DNA of 64,000 bases, taken from Microbacterium marinilacus (GTDB lineage: Bacteria; Actinomycetota; Actinomycetes; Actinomycetales; Microbacteriaceae). The position numbers and the translations under genes are program-made. Location: assembly GCF_019753765.1 (NCBI RefSeq), contig NZ_JAIJZW010000003.1:364751-428750 (forward strand), written 5' to 3'. Of the stretch, positions 24,742-34,002 are shown piece by piece (position 1 is the stretch's first letter; the number at the start of each line of letters is the position of its first letter). A model generated the notes under the pieces. It was given only the letters and a program-made list of their open reading frames with translations, made no database searches and was not told the DNA's origin.

Positions 24742-24978
24742 ATGACGACGGATCAGGCGCAGTTCGCGGCACTGCAGCAGTCGCTGGAGGCCGACGACTA
24801 TCACCTCTCGCTGGAGGTCACGGGCGACGACGCGGTCGCGACCATCACCGCGGGCCCGGACGCGTGCGCCGAGTGCCTGGTGCCGAAGGACCTCATGAAG
24901 CGCATGCTCTCGCCGATGATCGGCGTCGACGCCGAGCGCATCGAGATGAACTACCCCGTCGACGTCCACGCCGGCTGA
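24742..24978 (+). CDS. small conserved-looking protein of unknown function
   Basis: A 78-residue acidic protein. The ATG at 24742 follows GAAGGAG at good spacing. It has a strand-like centre (YHLSLEVTGDDAVATITAG) and a CAEC pair in DACAECLVPKDLMKRMLSPMIG, reminiscent of small NifU-C-like or metal/redox proteins, but no family is firmly recognised. It stands alone between the WYL gene and a convergent SDR. Confidence 0.7.
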   Translation: MTTDQAQFAALQQSLEADDYHLSLEVTGDDAVATITAGPDACAECLVPKDLMKRMLSPMIGVDAERIEMNYPVDVHAG

Positions 24979-24997
24979 GCCGGAGGCGTCTGGAGGC

Positions 24998-25113
24998 GTT
25001 TCGACTCGCTTCGCTCGCTCAACGAGCAGAGGAGGGGCGCGGTGCCGGTGGGGGGCGCGGTGCCGCGCCCCTTTGTCGGTTGAGCGACGAGCGCAGCGAG
25101 GAGTCGAAGCCCC
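24998..25113. repeat. long imperfect inverted repeat between convergent genes
   Basis: About 28-base arms at 24998-25026 and 25078-25113 pair imperfectly (TTCGACTCGCTTCGCTCGCT against AGCGCAGCGAGGAGTCGAAG). The repeat lies between two convergent genes and probably ends transcription both ways. Sequences of this TTCGACTCGCT type are common in actinobacterial intergenic regions (general knowledge). Confidence 0.6.
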
Positions 25114-25128
25114 TCGCCGGCGGCTCGC

Positions 25129-26043
25129 TCAACGCGCGGAGAGGGGACGCGTCGGCGACGGGTTGCGGTTCTCGGGCAGGTAGAACGGCGACGCCGTGAG
25201 GAACGGGATCGCCGCCGCGCGCTCGGCGTCGATCGGCTCGTCGGGGAAAGCCTGCTCGATGGCGGCGTGGCGGTCCTGCAGTCCCTCCTTGAACTCGGGG
25301 TGGGTCAGGATGAACATGTCGTTCCGGAGCACGCCCTGCAGCACGCGTTCGCCCGCCTCCTCCGCCGACATGTACGGCTGGCGCCGGTCGAGGCCCGGGC
25401 GCGAGACGTCGGGCGCCGGGTAGCCGGACTCGCCGTACTTCGACGGCCGTTCCGCGGTGCCGGCGCCGATGTTGCTGTGCACGGGCCCCGGGCAGTAGAC
25501 CGAGACGCCGATCCCGTCGGGCGCGAGCTCGATGTGCATCGCCTCGCTCAGCCCGATGATCGCCGCCTTCGTCATCGAGTACAGGCCGGCCACGATGGGG
25601 ACGAGACCGCCCATCGACGAGGTGTTGACGATGTGGCCGCCGTCGCCGTGCGAGCGGATGTGCGGCAGGAACGCGAGGATGCCGTTCCCGACGCCGCGGA
25701 TGTTGACGTCGATGAGCCAGTCCCAGTCGGCCCCCGTCGCCGTCGCGACCGGGCCCGTCAGCCCGATGCCGGCGTTGTTGATCAGCACGTCCACGCGGCC
25801 GTGCCGCGCGACGACGTCGTCGGCCAGGCTCGCCATCGCGTCTCTGTCCGTGACGTCGACGCGCGCCGTGTCGACCTCCAGTCCGGAGGCCGCGAACTCG
25901 TCGCGCGTCTCGTCCAGGTGCTCCTGGCGCCGGCCGGTCACCACCACCGTCGCGCCCGCCCCGGCGAACGCCCGCGCGATGCCGCGTCCGATGCCGCTCG
26001 ATCCGCCCGTGATGACGACGACGCTCTCCCGCAGTTCTCTCAT
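25129..26043 (-). CDS. SDR-family oxidoreductase (SDR5)
   Basis: A 304-residue short-chain dehydrogenase. Cofactor motif ITGGSSGIGRGIA, NNAGIG, catalytic Ser in NTSSMGG and YSMTKAA for Tyr-x-x-x-Lys. Arg38 after strand 2 (TGRRQEH) suggests NADP. It lacks the mycofactocin-type insert. The ATG at 26043 is chosen, although no good ribosome-binding site precedes it; an in-frame TTG at 26079 is possible. It is divergent from the NDMA-dehydrogenase operon. Confidence 0.88.
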   Translation of the reverse strand: MRELRESVVVITGGSSGIGRGIARAFAGAGATVVVTGRRQEHLDETRDEFAASGLEVDTARVDVTDRDAMASLADDVVARHGRVDVLINNAGIGLTGPVATATGADWDWLIDVNIRGVGNGILAFLPHIRSHGDGGHIVNTSSMGGLVPIVAGLYSMTKAAIIGLSEAMHIELAPDGIGVSVYCPGPVHSNIGAGTAERPSKYGESGYPAPDVSRPGLDRRQPYMSAEEAGERVLQGVLRNDMFILTHPEFKEGLQDRHAAIEQAFPDEPIDAERAAAIPFLTASPFYLPENRNPSPTRPLSAR

Positions 26044-26213
26044 GAGGGCATCCGACCGTGCCGGTGCGGGGCCGCCCAACTTGTCTTCCGGGAGGCAGAA
26101 GACCCGTGTGAGCCCCGAGCGGCACGATCCACCGTGGGATCAGCACGCGACGGCGCGGGCTCCCGGACGACGACGTCCGCCCCGTGCTCCGCCCCCAGCG
26201 GGAAAGAGGAGAC

Positions 26214-27368
26214 ATGAGCATCACCGCAGACGCCCCCAGCACGTCCGCCGCGCAGGCCCGGCCGATGACGGTGCGCGCGGCCGTGTGCCGCACCCCGGGC
26301 GAGCCGTGGGAGATCACCGACCTGCAGCTCGACCCGCCGAAGGCGAACGAGGTGCGCGTCAAGATGATCGCCGCCGGCATGTGTCACTCGGACGACCACA
26401 TCCAGAAGGGCGACGCGCCCATGAGGATGCCCGTCGTCGGCGGTCACGAGGGCGCCGGCATCGTCGACGCGGTCGGTCCCGGCGTCACCCGCACCAAGGT
26501 GGGCGACCACGTGGTGTTCTCGTTCATCCCCGCGTGCGGCAAGTGCCGCTACTGCTCCACCGGCCGCCAGAACCTGTGCGACGAGGGCAAGAACGCCGCG
26601 ACCGGCGAGTTCCCCGACGGCACCTTCCGCTTCCACCAGGACGGCGAGGACTTCGGCGGCCTGTGCGTGCTCGGCACGTTCTCGCAGTACACGGTGGTGT
26701 CGGAGTTCTCGGTCATCCCGATCCCCGAAGACATCCCGTTCGAGGTCGCCTGCCTCGTCGGCTGCGGCGTGCCGACCGGGTGGGGGTCGGCGGTCCACGC
26801 GGCCGGGGTGCGGGCGGGCCAGACGGTCGTCGTCTACGGGTCGGGCGGAGTCGGCAGCAACGCGGTCCAGGGCGCGGCGCTCGCCGGAGCGGAGCGCGTG
26901 ATCGTCGTCGACCCCGTCGAGTTCAAGCGCGAGATGGCGGAGGTCTTCGGCGCGACCCACACGTTCGCCACGGCCGAGGAGGCGCACGAGTTCATCGTGC
27001 AGTCGACGTGGGGCGAGCTCGCGGACCACGCGATCATCACGGTCGGCGTGCTGCACGACGAGGTGATCCACCACGCGATAGGCGCCGTCGGCAAGACCGG
27101 TCAGGTGACGATCACCGCCGTCGGCAACGGCTGGATCGACGAGAACCCCGGCATGCTGATCGGCTACCAGCGGCGCATCCAGGGGGCCATCTTCGGCGGC
27201 TGCAACCCGCTGTACGACGTGCCGCGCCTGCTGAGCCTCTACAGGTCGGGTCGCCTGAAGCTCGACGAGCTCGTCACCCGCACCTACCGCCTGGAGGACG
27301 TCAACCAGGGGTACCAGGACATGCTCGACGGCAAGAACATCCGCGGCGTGATCCTGCTCGAGCACTGA
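26214..27368 (+). CDS. NDMA-dependent alcohol dehydrogenase (Rxyl_3153-type) 1
   Basis: A 384-residue zinc-containing medium-chain dehydrogenase. Catalytic-zinc ligands lie in GMCHSDDH and GGHEGAG; the structural-zinc loop is CGKCRYCSTGRQNLC. The Rossmann motif is GSGGVGSNAVQGA, followed by the Asp in VIVVDPVEFK. Closeness of the sequence to NDMA-dependent enzymes implies tightly bound NAD that is recycled through mycofactocin rather than free NAD. The ATG at 26214 follows AAGAGGAG. It starts an operon with an aldehyde dehydrogenase and a second copy of itself. Confidence 0.9.
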   Translation: MSITADAPSTSAAQARPMTVRAAVCRTPGEPWEITDLQLDPPKANEVRVKMIAAGMCHSDDHIQKGDAPMRMPVVGGHEGAGIVDAVGPGVTRTKVGDHVVFSFIPACGKCRYCSTGRQNLCDEGKNAATGEFPDGTFRFHQDGEDFGGLCVLGTFSQYTVVSEFSVIPIPEDIPFEVACLVGCGVPTGWGSAVHAAGVRAGQTVVVYGSGGVGSNAVQGAALAGAERVIVVDPVEFKREMAEVFGATHTFATAEEAHEFIVQSTWGELADHAIITVGVLHDEVIHHAIGAVGKTGQVTITAVGNGWIDENPGMLIGYQRRIQGAIFGGCNPLYDVPRLLSLYRSGRLKLDELVTRTYRLEDVNQGYQDMLDGKNIRGVILLEH

Positions 27369-27448
27369 CCGGACGACGCCGGCCCACGATGCCGGCCGAC
27401 GAGACCGGCGCACCAGAACAGACAGACAACGAGAGACAGGACGATGTC

Positions 27449-28936
27449 ATGACCGACACCCTCGATTCCCCCGCCGTGGCGCCGTCGCTGGTCGTCGACG
27501 GGGCCCAGCTCATCGGCGGCGAGTGGGTGCCCTCCCACACCGGCCGCACGATCGACGTGATCAACCCCGCCAACCTCGAGCTGCTCGCCCGCGTGCCGCA
27601 GAGCGACGCCGAGGACGTCGACCAGGCGGTCCGCGCCGCGGAGGCCGCGTTCCCCGCCTGGCGCGACCTGAACGCCACGGCTCGCGCGGGCCTGCTGTTC
27701 CGCTGGGCCGACCTGATCGAGCGCCACTCCTCGCAGCTCGACGGCCTCGAGTCGCAGGAGGTCGGCCGGCCCAGCTGGGGCCCGCCGCCCATGGCCGGAC
27801 AGCTGCGCTTCATCGCGGGGCAGGCCGACAAGGTGCAGGGAGTGTCCCTGCCGACCTACTCGCCCGACACCGTCGGCTACACGCTGCGCGAGCCCTACGG
27901 CGTGGTCGGCGCGATCATCCCGTGGAACGCCCCCGGCCCCATGTTCGTGACCGAGGTCGGGGCGGCGATCGCCGCCGGCAACACCATCGTCATCAAGCCC
28001 GCCGAGGACGCGCCGCTCACCCCGCTCGCGCTCGCGAAGCTCTCGATCGAGGCCGGCATCCCGGCGGGCGTCATCAACGTCGTCACGGGCTACGGCTCGG
28101 AGGCCGGGGCCGCGATCCCCGACCATCCCCGCATCCGGCGCATCGGCTTCACCGGCTCGCCGCAGACGGGCCGCCTGATCATGGAGGCCTGCTCGCGGCA
28201 CCTCACGCCGCTGCACCTCGAGCTGGGCGGCAAGTCGCCGCAGGTCATCTTCCCGGACGCCGACCTCGACACCGCCATCCCCGCCATCGCGATGGGCATC
28301 ACGCTCAACACGGGCCAGATCTGCGCGGCTGGGTCCCGCGTCGTCGTGCTGCGCAGCGTGCACGACGAGGTGGTCGAGCGGCTCGCCACGCAGATGCAGA
28401 AGGTCACCGTCGGGCCGTGGCATCAGCCCGTCAACATGGGCCCGCTGATCAACGAGAAGCAGCACAGCCGCGTGACCGACTACATCGAGGTCGGCACCGA
28501 GCAGGGCGCCACGCTCGTGACCGGAGGGTCGCGACCGAAGGGCCCCGACTTCGAGAAGGGGTTCTTCGTCGAGCCGACGCTGTTCGACGGCGTCTCGCCC
28601 GACATGCGCATCGCGCAGGAGGAGATCTTCGGGCCGGTGCTGTCGGTCATCACTGTCGACGACGAGGCCGAGGCCATCGCGGTCGCCAACGGCGTGGACT
28701 ATGGCCTGGTCGCGTCGGTGTGGACGCAGAGCGTCGGCACCGCGGTGCGGATGAGCCGCGCGCTGCAGGCGGGTCAGGTCGCGGTCAACAGCTCGCTCGG
28801 CGCCGGCGTGATCGGCGGCCCGTTCGGCGGCTACAAGAACAGCGGCTTCGGACGCACGATGGGCGCCGACTCGGTCCTCGACTGGACGCAGGTCAAGACG
28901 GTCTCCATGCGCGAGGCACCCCTGCCCCGCTTCTGA
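27449..28936 (+). CDS. NAD(P)-dependent aldehyde dehydrogenase
   Basis: A 495-residue aldehyde dehydrogenase of normal length. Marks are IIPWNAPGPM, the Lys of VIKPAEDAPL, GFTGSPQTGRLI, the general-base Glu in LELGGKSPQV, the catalytic Cys in NTGQICAAGSR, and EEIFGPVLSV. It oxidises aldehydes to acids. Placed between two alcohol dehydrogenases, it very probably takes the aldehyde they make. The ATG lies 80 bases after the first dehydrogenase, with GACAGGACG upstream. Confidence 0.93.
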   Translation: MTDTLDSPAVAPSLVVDGAQLIGGEWVPSHTGRTIDVINPANLELLARVPQSDAEDVDQAVRAAEAAFPAWRDLNATARAGLLFRWADLIERHSSQLDGLESQEVGRPSWGPPPMAGQLRFIAGQADKVQGVSLPTYSPDTVGYTLREPYGVVGAIIPWNAPGPMFVTEVGAAIAAGNTIVIKPAEDAPLTPLALAKLSIEAGIPAGVINVVTGYGSEAGAAIPDHPRIRRIGFTGSPQTGRLIMEACSRHLTPLHLELGGKSPQVIFPDADLDTAIPAIAMGITLNTGQICAAGSRVVVLRSVHDEVVERLATQMQKVTVGPWHQPVNMGPLINEKQHSRVTDYIEVGTEQGATLVTGGSRPKGPDFEKGFFVEPTLFDGVSPDMRIAQEEIFGPVLSVITVDDEAEAIAVANGVDYGLVASVWTQSVGTAVRMSRALQAGQVAVNSSLGAGVIGGPFGGYKNSGFGRTMGADSVLDWTQVKTVSMREAPLPRF

Positions 28937-28976
28937 GGGCTCATCGCGGATCGACAGGACAGGACAGGAGCTCGAC

Positions 28977-30098
28977 ATGGCAACCATCACCACCCGCGCG
29001 GCCGTCGCCCACGCCCCCCACGAGGGGTGGACGCTGACGGAGCTGCAGCTCGACGACCCGAAGGAGCACGAGGTCCGCATCAAGTTCGCCGCCTCGGGGC
29101 TCTGCCACTCCGACGACCACATCACGCACGGCGACGCCCCCGTGCGGATGCCCGCGGTCGGCGGGCACGAGGGCGCGGGCGTCGTCGAGTCGGTCGGGCC
29201 CAACGTCACCCGGGTCAAGCCGGGCGACCGGGTCGTCTGCTCGTACATCCCCGCGTGCGGAGCGTGCCGGCCGTGCTCGCTGGGGCACCAGAACATGTGC
29301 GTCAAGGGGCTGAACGCCGGCACCGGCATGTTCCTCGACGGCACGTTCCGCTTCCATAAGGACGGCGAGGACTACGGCGGGTTCTGCTCGCTCGGCACGT
29401 TCTCGCAGTATGCGGTCGTCTCGGAGTGGGCCGTCGTGCCGCTCGCCGACGACATCCCGTTCGAGGTCGCCTGCCTCGTCGGGTGCGGCGTGCCGACCGG
29501 ATGGGGCTCGGCCGTGTACGCGGCCGGCGTCAAGGCGGGCGACACCGTGGTGGTCTTCGGCGCGGGCGGCGTCGGCAGCAACGCGGTGCAGGGCGCGCGC
29601 TACGCGGGCGCCAAGAACGTGGTCGTGGTCGACCCGGTGGAGTTCAAGCGCGAGAACGCCCTCTCCCTCGGCGCGACGCACGCGTTCGCCGACGCCCAGG
29701 AGGCGCACGACTTCGTCGTCGCCGAGACCTGGGGCCAGCTCGCCGACCACGCGATCATGACGCCCGACGCGGTGACGGAGGAGATGGTCAACCGCGCCGT
29801 GCTGATGACGGGCAAGGGCGGTAAGACCACGATCACCGCGGTGGGCCACCTGCTCGAGAAGGCGGTGCACGTGCACGCGGGCCTGCTGATCAGCTACCAG
29901 CGGCAGATCCGCGGCGCGCTGTTCGGCGACTGCAACCCGCTGTACGACATCCCCAAGCTGCTGGGGCTCTACCGGCGGGGCGACCTGAAGATCAAGGAGC
30001 TCATCACCAACACGTACTCGCTCGACCAGGTCAACGACGCGTACGACGACCTGCACGCGGGCAAGAACATCCGCTCCGTGATCCTGCACGACGACTGA
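28977..30098 (+). CDS. NDMA-dependent alcohol dehydrogenase (Rxyl_3153-type) 2
   Basis: A 373-residue paralogue of the enzyme at 26214, with the same zinc and cofactor motifs: GLCHSDDH, GGHEGAG, CGACRPCSLGHQNMC, GAGGVGSNAVQGA and VVVVDPVEFK. The gene follows the aldehyde dehydrogenase by 40 bases, with ACAGGAG upstream of its ATG. Two related dehydrogenases in one operon suggest different alcohol substrates or expression levels. The C-terminus ends in NIRSVILHDD, as in the paralogue's NIRGVILLEH. Confidence 0.9.
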   Translation: MATITTRAAVAHAPHEGWTLTELQLDDPKEHEVRIKFAASGLCHSDDHITHGDAPVRMPAVGGHEGAGVVESVGPNVTRVKPGDRVVCSYIPACGACRPCSLGHQNMCVKGLNAGTGMFLDGTFRFHKDGEDYGGFCSLGTFSQYAVVSEWAVVPLADDIPFEVACLVGCGVPTGWGSAVYAAGVKAGDTVVVFGAGGVGSNAVQGARYAGAKNVVVVDPVEFKRENALSLGATHAFADAQEAHDFVVAETWGQLADHAIMTPDAVTEEMVNRAVLMTGKGGKTTITAVGHLLEKAVHVHAGLLISYQRQIRGALFGDCNPLYDIPKLLGLYRRGDLKIKELITNTYSLDQVNDAYDDLHAGKNIRSVILHDD

Positions 30099-30115
30099 GG
30101 CGAAGGAGAGCCGCG

Positions 30116-30661
30116 ATGCCGAACCCCATGCTCGATCCGACCGGCCAGGCGGACGCGAAGGCGAAGACGGACGGAGGGCTGGCGGCCCGCCGCCCCTTGC
30201 AGGGCGCGCGCGTCGGCCTGCTCGACAACACCAAGCACAACGCCATGCTGTTCCTGCAGGAGGTGGGCCGGCTGCTCGTCGAGGAGCAGGGCGCGGCCGA
30301 GGTGAGCATCGTCGAGACCAAGCGCAGCTTCTCCATCCCGGTGGACGACGAGATCGTGTCGCGCTACCGCGACGCCGCCGACGTGGTCATCACGGGCGTC
30401 GGCGACTGCGGCTCGTGCAGCGCGGCAGCGGTCGCGGACGGCATCAACTTCGAGCGCGCGGGCGTGCCCGCGGCCGTGGTGCTGACCGACGCGTTCACCA
30501 CGACGGGCCGCACCATGGCCGGCGTGCAGGGCGACCCCGACTACGAATGGATCACCACGGAGCATCCGGTGGCCGTCCTCGAACCCGAGCAGGTGCGCGA
30601 GCGCGCCCGCCGGCTGCTGCCCGAGATCGTGCGCACCCTCACCGGGGCGGACGCCTCGTGA
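30116..30661 (+). CDS. UGSC-family protein (Cys form)
   Basis: A 181-residue protein of the UGSC family. In some members the first residue of the motif is selenocysteine; here it is Cys98 in GVGDCGSCSAAA, paired with Cys101, so a redox-active CxxC-like site is likely. The central fold reads RVGLLDNTKHNA and RDAADVVITGVGD. The ATG follows GGAGAG. Its stop overlaps the start of the next gene, implying a complex or obligate partner. The reaction is not established. Confidence 0.82.
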   Translation: MPNPMLDPTGQADAKAKTDGGLAARRPLQGARVGLLDNTKHNAMLFLQEVGRLLVEEQGAAEVSIVETKRSFSIPVDDEIVSRYRDAADVVITGVGDCGSCSAAAVADGINFERAGVPAAVVLTDAFTTTGRTMAGVQGDPDYEWITTEHPVAVLEPEQVRERARRLLPEIVRTLTGADAS

Positions 30662-31719
30662 CGGGCCCCGATCCGGACGTCGCACAGGAGGCCATCGAGT
30701 ACGCCTACGCGCAGGGCTGGTCCGACGGGCTGCCGCTGGTGCCGGTGAGCGAGTCGCTGCTCGAGCGCTTCCTGGCGGCGACGGAGGACGACCCCGACGC
30801 GGTGATCGGCGAGATGCCGCAGACCGGCCGCTCGGTGACGGTGCGGACGGCGGCCATCAACGCGGCCCTCGCGGGGTGTCTCCCCGAGCACCTGCCGGTC
30901 GTGCTGGCGGCGTGGCGCGCCCTGATGCGCGAGCGCGCGGCGAAGGGCGGCGCGTGGCAGTCGACGAGCGGCCCCGCGCCGCTCATCGTCGTCAACGGGC
31001 CGATCCGGCACGAGCTCGGCTTCAACAGCGCCGGGGGTGTCTTCGGTCCCGGCTTCCGCGCCAACGCCACGGTCCCGCGGGCGATCGGGCTCATCGTCCG
31101 CAACGCCTTCGGCGTGCGCCCGCACGAGCTGGAGCAGGCCACCCAGGGCCTCCCGGGGCGCTGGGCGATCTGCTTCGGCGAGAACGAGGAGGAGAGCCCG
31201 TGGGCGCCGCTGGCCGAGGAGCTGGGCACGCCCGGAAACGCGGTCACGACGACGCTGCTGCGCACGAGCGAGTACGTGGACAACCGGCACACGAGCGATC
31301 CCGAGCAGCTGCTGGGCGACTTCGCCGACACGATCGGCCGCTCCGGCGCGTGGATCTTCCAGCACGCGATGGCGGGCCTGGTGCTGTGCCCCGAGCACGC
31401 CCAGCTGCTGGCGAACGCCGGCTACGGCCGCGCGGACGTCGCCCGCTGGCTCGCCGAGCGCTCGGGCCGCACGACCGCGCAGCTCGCGGCCGCGGGCAAG
31501 GACCACGCGGACGGGGGAGTGCGCTTCCCGGGCACGGACGGCGATCCCGATGTCTTCCAGCCCACGCTCCCGCCGCTGGCGGCCGACCCCGCGCAGAGCA
31601 TGCTCATCGCGGTCGCCGGGGCGCGCAACGCCGGCATCTCGATGGTCGTGCGGTACTTCGCCGACTGGTCGGGCGCGGCCGAGCCCCTCGTTCACACGAC
31701 AGAACGGATGGACCCATGA
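30658..31719 (+). CDS. conserved protein coupled to the UGSC protein
   Basis: A 353-residue soluble protein with a GTG start that overlaps the UGSC stop and a stop that overlaps the next dehydrogenase. Notable segments are GWSDGLPLVPVSESLLERFL near the N-terminus, APLIVVNGPIRHELGFNSAGGVFGPG split by conserved Gly/Asn, and PTLPPLAADPAQSMLIAVAG. It has no signal peptide or membrane helix. I recognise only that such proteins sit beside UGSC proteins; the tight coupling suggests the two form one enzyme. Confidence 0.75.
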   Translation: MTGPDPDVAQEAIEYAYAQGWSDGLPLVPVSESLLERFLAATEDDPDAVIGEMPQTGRSVTVRTAAINAALAGCLPEHLPVVLAAWRALMRERAAKGGAWQSTSGPAPLIVVNGPIRHELGFNSAGGVFGPGFRANATVPRAIGLIVRNAFGVRPHELEQATQGLPGRWAICFGENEEESPWAPLAEELGTPGNAVTTTLLRTSEYVDNRHTSDPEQLLGDFADTIGRSGAWIFQHAMAGLVLCPEHAQLLANAGYGRADVARWLAERSGRTTAQLAAAGKDHADGGVRFPGTDGDPDVFQPTLPPLAADPAQSMLIAVAGARNAGISMVVRYFADWSGAAEPLVHTTERMDP

Positions 31720-32819
31720 CCGAGATGGTGCGAGCGGCCGTGCAGACCGGCCCCCGACAGATCGAGATGCGGGAGTTCCCCCGCCCCACGGTGGGGCCGG
31801 ACGACGGGCTGCTGCGCGTCGAGGCGAACGGCATCTGCGGCAGCGACGTGGAGATCTACCGCGGGCACATGGGGATGAACCCCAACCCGTTCATCCCCGG
31901 CCATGAGCCGATGGGGATCATCGAGGAGATCGGCGAGCGCGCCGCCGAGCGCTGGGGCGTGCAGGTCGGCGACCGCGTGGCCCTCGAGGTCATCGTGCCG
32001 TGCCGGTCGTGCGAGGACTGCCTGATGGGCCGCTACCAGGCCTGCCGGTTCCGCAAGTACGGCCACGGTGTCACCGGCATCGACGTCGACCCGAGCCTGT
32101 GGGGCGGCTTCGCCGAGTACCTCTACCTGTCGCCGAACACCGTCATGCACAAGATCTCGCGCGACCTGCCCGTCGAGGTCGCGGCGATGTACAACCCGCT
32201 CGGTGCCGGCGTGCGCTGGGCCGTCGACCTCGGCGAGGCCGGGCTGGGGGACACCGTCGTGGTACTGGGGGCGGGCCAGCGCGGCATCGCCGCGGTCATC
32301 GCGGCGAAGTCGGTCGGCGCGTCGAACGTCATCATCACCGGCCTGGAGCGGGACGCCCACAAGCTGGCGCTCGCCCGCGAGTTCGGCGCCGACCACACCG
32401 TCGTCGTCGACGGAGACGGCGGCACCGACATCGTGGACGCCGTCGCGGAGATCACCGGGGGGCGGATGGCGGACCTCGCTCTCGACCTCACCCCGATGGC
32501 GGCGGGCCCGGTGACGGACGCGCTGAAGTCGGTGCGGCACGGCGGTCGCGTCGTGCTCGCCGGGCTCAAGGGGCACCGCGACATCCCCGTCGCGACCGAC
32601 CTGATCGTCAACCGCGCCCTCACGGTGAAGGGGGCGTTCGGCGTCGACGCGGCCGCGAACAAGAAGGCCATCGAGCTCCTCGAGTCGGGCCGGTTCCCCT
32701 TCGAGCGGCTGCACACCCACACGTTCGGCCTGGACGACGTGGGCCTCGCGATCGAGACGCTCGCGGGCGAGACCGACGACCAGTCGGCCCTGCACGTCTC
32801 CGTCCATCCCGCCGCCTGA
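31716..32819 (+). CDS. zinc-dependent alcohol/polyol dehydrogenase family protein
   Basis: A 367-residue medium-chain dehydrogenase distinct from the NDMA type. Catalytic zinc: GICGSDVEIY and PGHEPMG; structural zinc: CRSCEDCLMGRYQAC. The Rossmann motif is GAGQRGIAAVIAAK. The layout resembles threonine or sorbitol dehydrogenase relatives. The ATG overlaps the stop of the upstream gene. An aromatic-poor, Arg-rich substrate region gives no clue to substrate. It probably oxidises an intermediate of the same pathway. Confidence 0.87.
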   Translation: MTEMVRAAVQTGPRQIEMREFPRPTVGPDDGLLRVEANGICGSDVEIYRGHMGMNPNPFIPGHEPMGIIEEIGERAAERWGVQVGDRVALEVIVPCRSCEDCLMGRYQACRFRKYGHGVTGIDVDPSLWGGFAEYLYLSPNTVMHKISRDLPVEVAAMYNPLGAGVRWAVDLGEAGLGDTVVVLGAGQRGIAAVIAAKSVGASNVIITGLERDAHKLALAREFGADHTVVVDGDGGTDIVDAVAEITGGRMADLALDLTPMAAGPVTDALKSVRHGGRVVLAGLKGHRDIPVATDLIVNRALTVKGAFGVDAAANKKAIELLESGRFPFERLHTHTFGLDDVGLAIETLAGETDDQSALHVSVHPAA

Positions 32820-32873
32820 CCGAGCACCGAGACCGAGGCGCCAGAGCGCCGCCCGACCCGAACGGAGATCACC

Positions 32874-33875
32874 GTGATCGTCGACGCCCACGCCCACTTC
32901 CTGCCCCGCGGATACCCGGAGGGCGCGCCCGAGTGCTTTCCGGCGATGGAGCCGATCGACGGCGGGGACGACCTGCTGCTGGTCTTCGGCCAGACGCGCT
33001 TCCCCGCCAAGCAGGTGTTCTTCGAGGCCGAGAAGCGCATCGAGGCGCAGGACGCGTCGGGGGCGTCGGCGGAGGTCGTCAGCCCCATGCCGCCGCTCCT
33101 GCGCTACGACCTCCCCGCGGGTGACGGCCTCGCGCTCGCGCAGCACGTCAACGACTTCGCCGCCGAGCTGTGCGCCTACGACCCCGAGCGGCTGATCGGC
33201 CTCGGCATGGTGCCGATGCAGGACCCGGATGCCGCTGCGGGCGAGCTCGCGGCGATCGCGGACCGGGGTCTCGCGGGCGTCGAGATCGCCTCGAACATCC
33301 TCGGCAGGTCCATCGGCGACCCCGCGTTCCTGCCGTTCTTCCAAGAGGTCGAGCGGCTCGGGCTGTCGGTCTTCGTCCACGCGATGCCCTCCCCGAGCGA
33401 CCGGCTGCCGATGAGCGCGATGGGGACGTACGTCGTCGGCATCGAGGGGATGTACTCGGCCGCATCGCTCATCCTGGGCGGGACGGCGGAGGCGTGCCCC
33501 GACCTGCGCGTGTCGTTCAGCCACGCGGCCGGCGGTTTCGCGATGTCGCTGCCGCGCGCCAACTACTTCTGGAGCGGCGCCTGGAACGAGGAGCCCCGCG
33601 ACCTGGAGCGGGCGGTGATGCCCGACGACGGGCCCTCGCCGCTCGACTACGCGCGGCGCTTCTACTACGACTCCATGGTGTTCGACCGTCGCGCCATCCG
33701 GTACCTCGTCGACCTGCTGGGCGCCGACCGCCTGCTCGTCGGGTCGGACTTCCCCGCGATGCTGCGAGAGGACCCGATCGCTCGCACCCTGCGCAGCTCG
33801 GGCCTCACGGACGACGAGTGGGGCCAGGTCGCGTCCGAGAACGCCTACCGCTGGCTGGGCCGCACCCGGCCCTGA
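32874..33875 (+). CDS. amidohydrolase-family protein (ACMSD-like) 2
   Basis: A 333-residue metal-dependent TIM-barrel protein. Metal ligands: VDAHAHFLP, the His in SFSHAAGGF, and the Asp in LLVGSDFPAML, with EIASNILGR in the middle. It belongs to the decarboxylating branch of the amidohydrolases, as does the gene at 18486. GTG start at 32874 with ACGGAGATC upstream. It is the last gene before the structured leader of the ABC importer. Confidence 0.86.
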   Translation: MIVDAHAHFLPRGYPEGAPECFPAMEPIDGGDDLLLVFGQTRFPAKQVFFEAEKRIEAQDASGASAEVVSPMPPLLRYDLPAGDGLALAQHVNDFAAELCAYDPERLIGLGMVPMQDPDAAAGELAAIADRGLAGVEIASNILGRSIGDPAFLPFFQEVERLGLSVFVHAMPSPSDRLPMSAMGTYVVGIEGMYSAASLILGGTAEACPDLRVSFSHAAGGFAMSLPRANYFWSGAWNEEPRDLERAVMPDDGPSPLDYARRFYYDSMVFDRRAIRYLVDLLGADRLLVGSDFPAMLREDPIARTLRSSGLTDDEWGQVASENAYRWLGRTRP

Positions 33876-33883
33876 CGACGGAC

Positions 33884-34002
33884 GGTCACGGCCTCCCACC
33901 CGGCGGAAGGACCGTGGCCCCTCGGCGGGGGACGGGGTGAGACTTCCCAGCAACCGACCCCGGTCGGCACCCGGATCCCCCCGGTTCAGATGCCTCACGC
34001 TC
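33884..34002 (+). promoter_or_regulatory. structured leader, possible SAM-type riboswitch
   Basis: A GC-rich 140-base leader before the importer genes. GGTCACGG (33884-33891) pairs with CCGTGGCC (33912-33919); GGAAG (33905-33909) can instead pair with CTTCC (33943-33947), so the two folds exclude each other. The 3' part holds CAGCAACC (33948-33955), a perfect CCGACC-CC-GGTCGG hairpin, GGCACC, and AGATG. CAGCAACC...GGYRCC is the core of S-box leaders, but I cannot find a convincing closing helix. A cobalamin-type or new element is possible. Confidence 0.35.

Noticed and set aside
30116..30661. Possible selenoprotein
   Set aside because: The first residue of the UGSC motif is encoded by TGC (Cys98), with no in-frame TGA, so no selenocysteine is needed.
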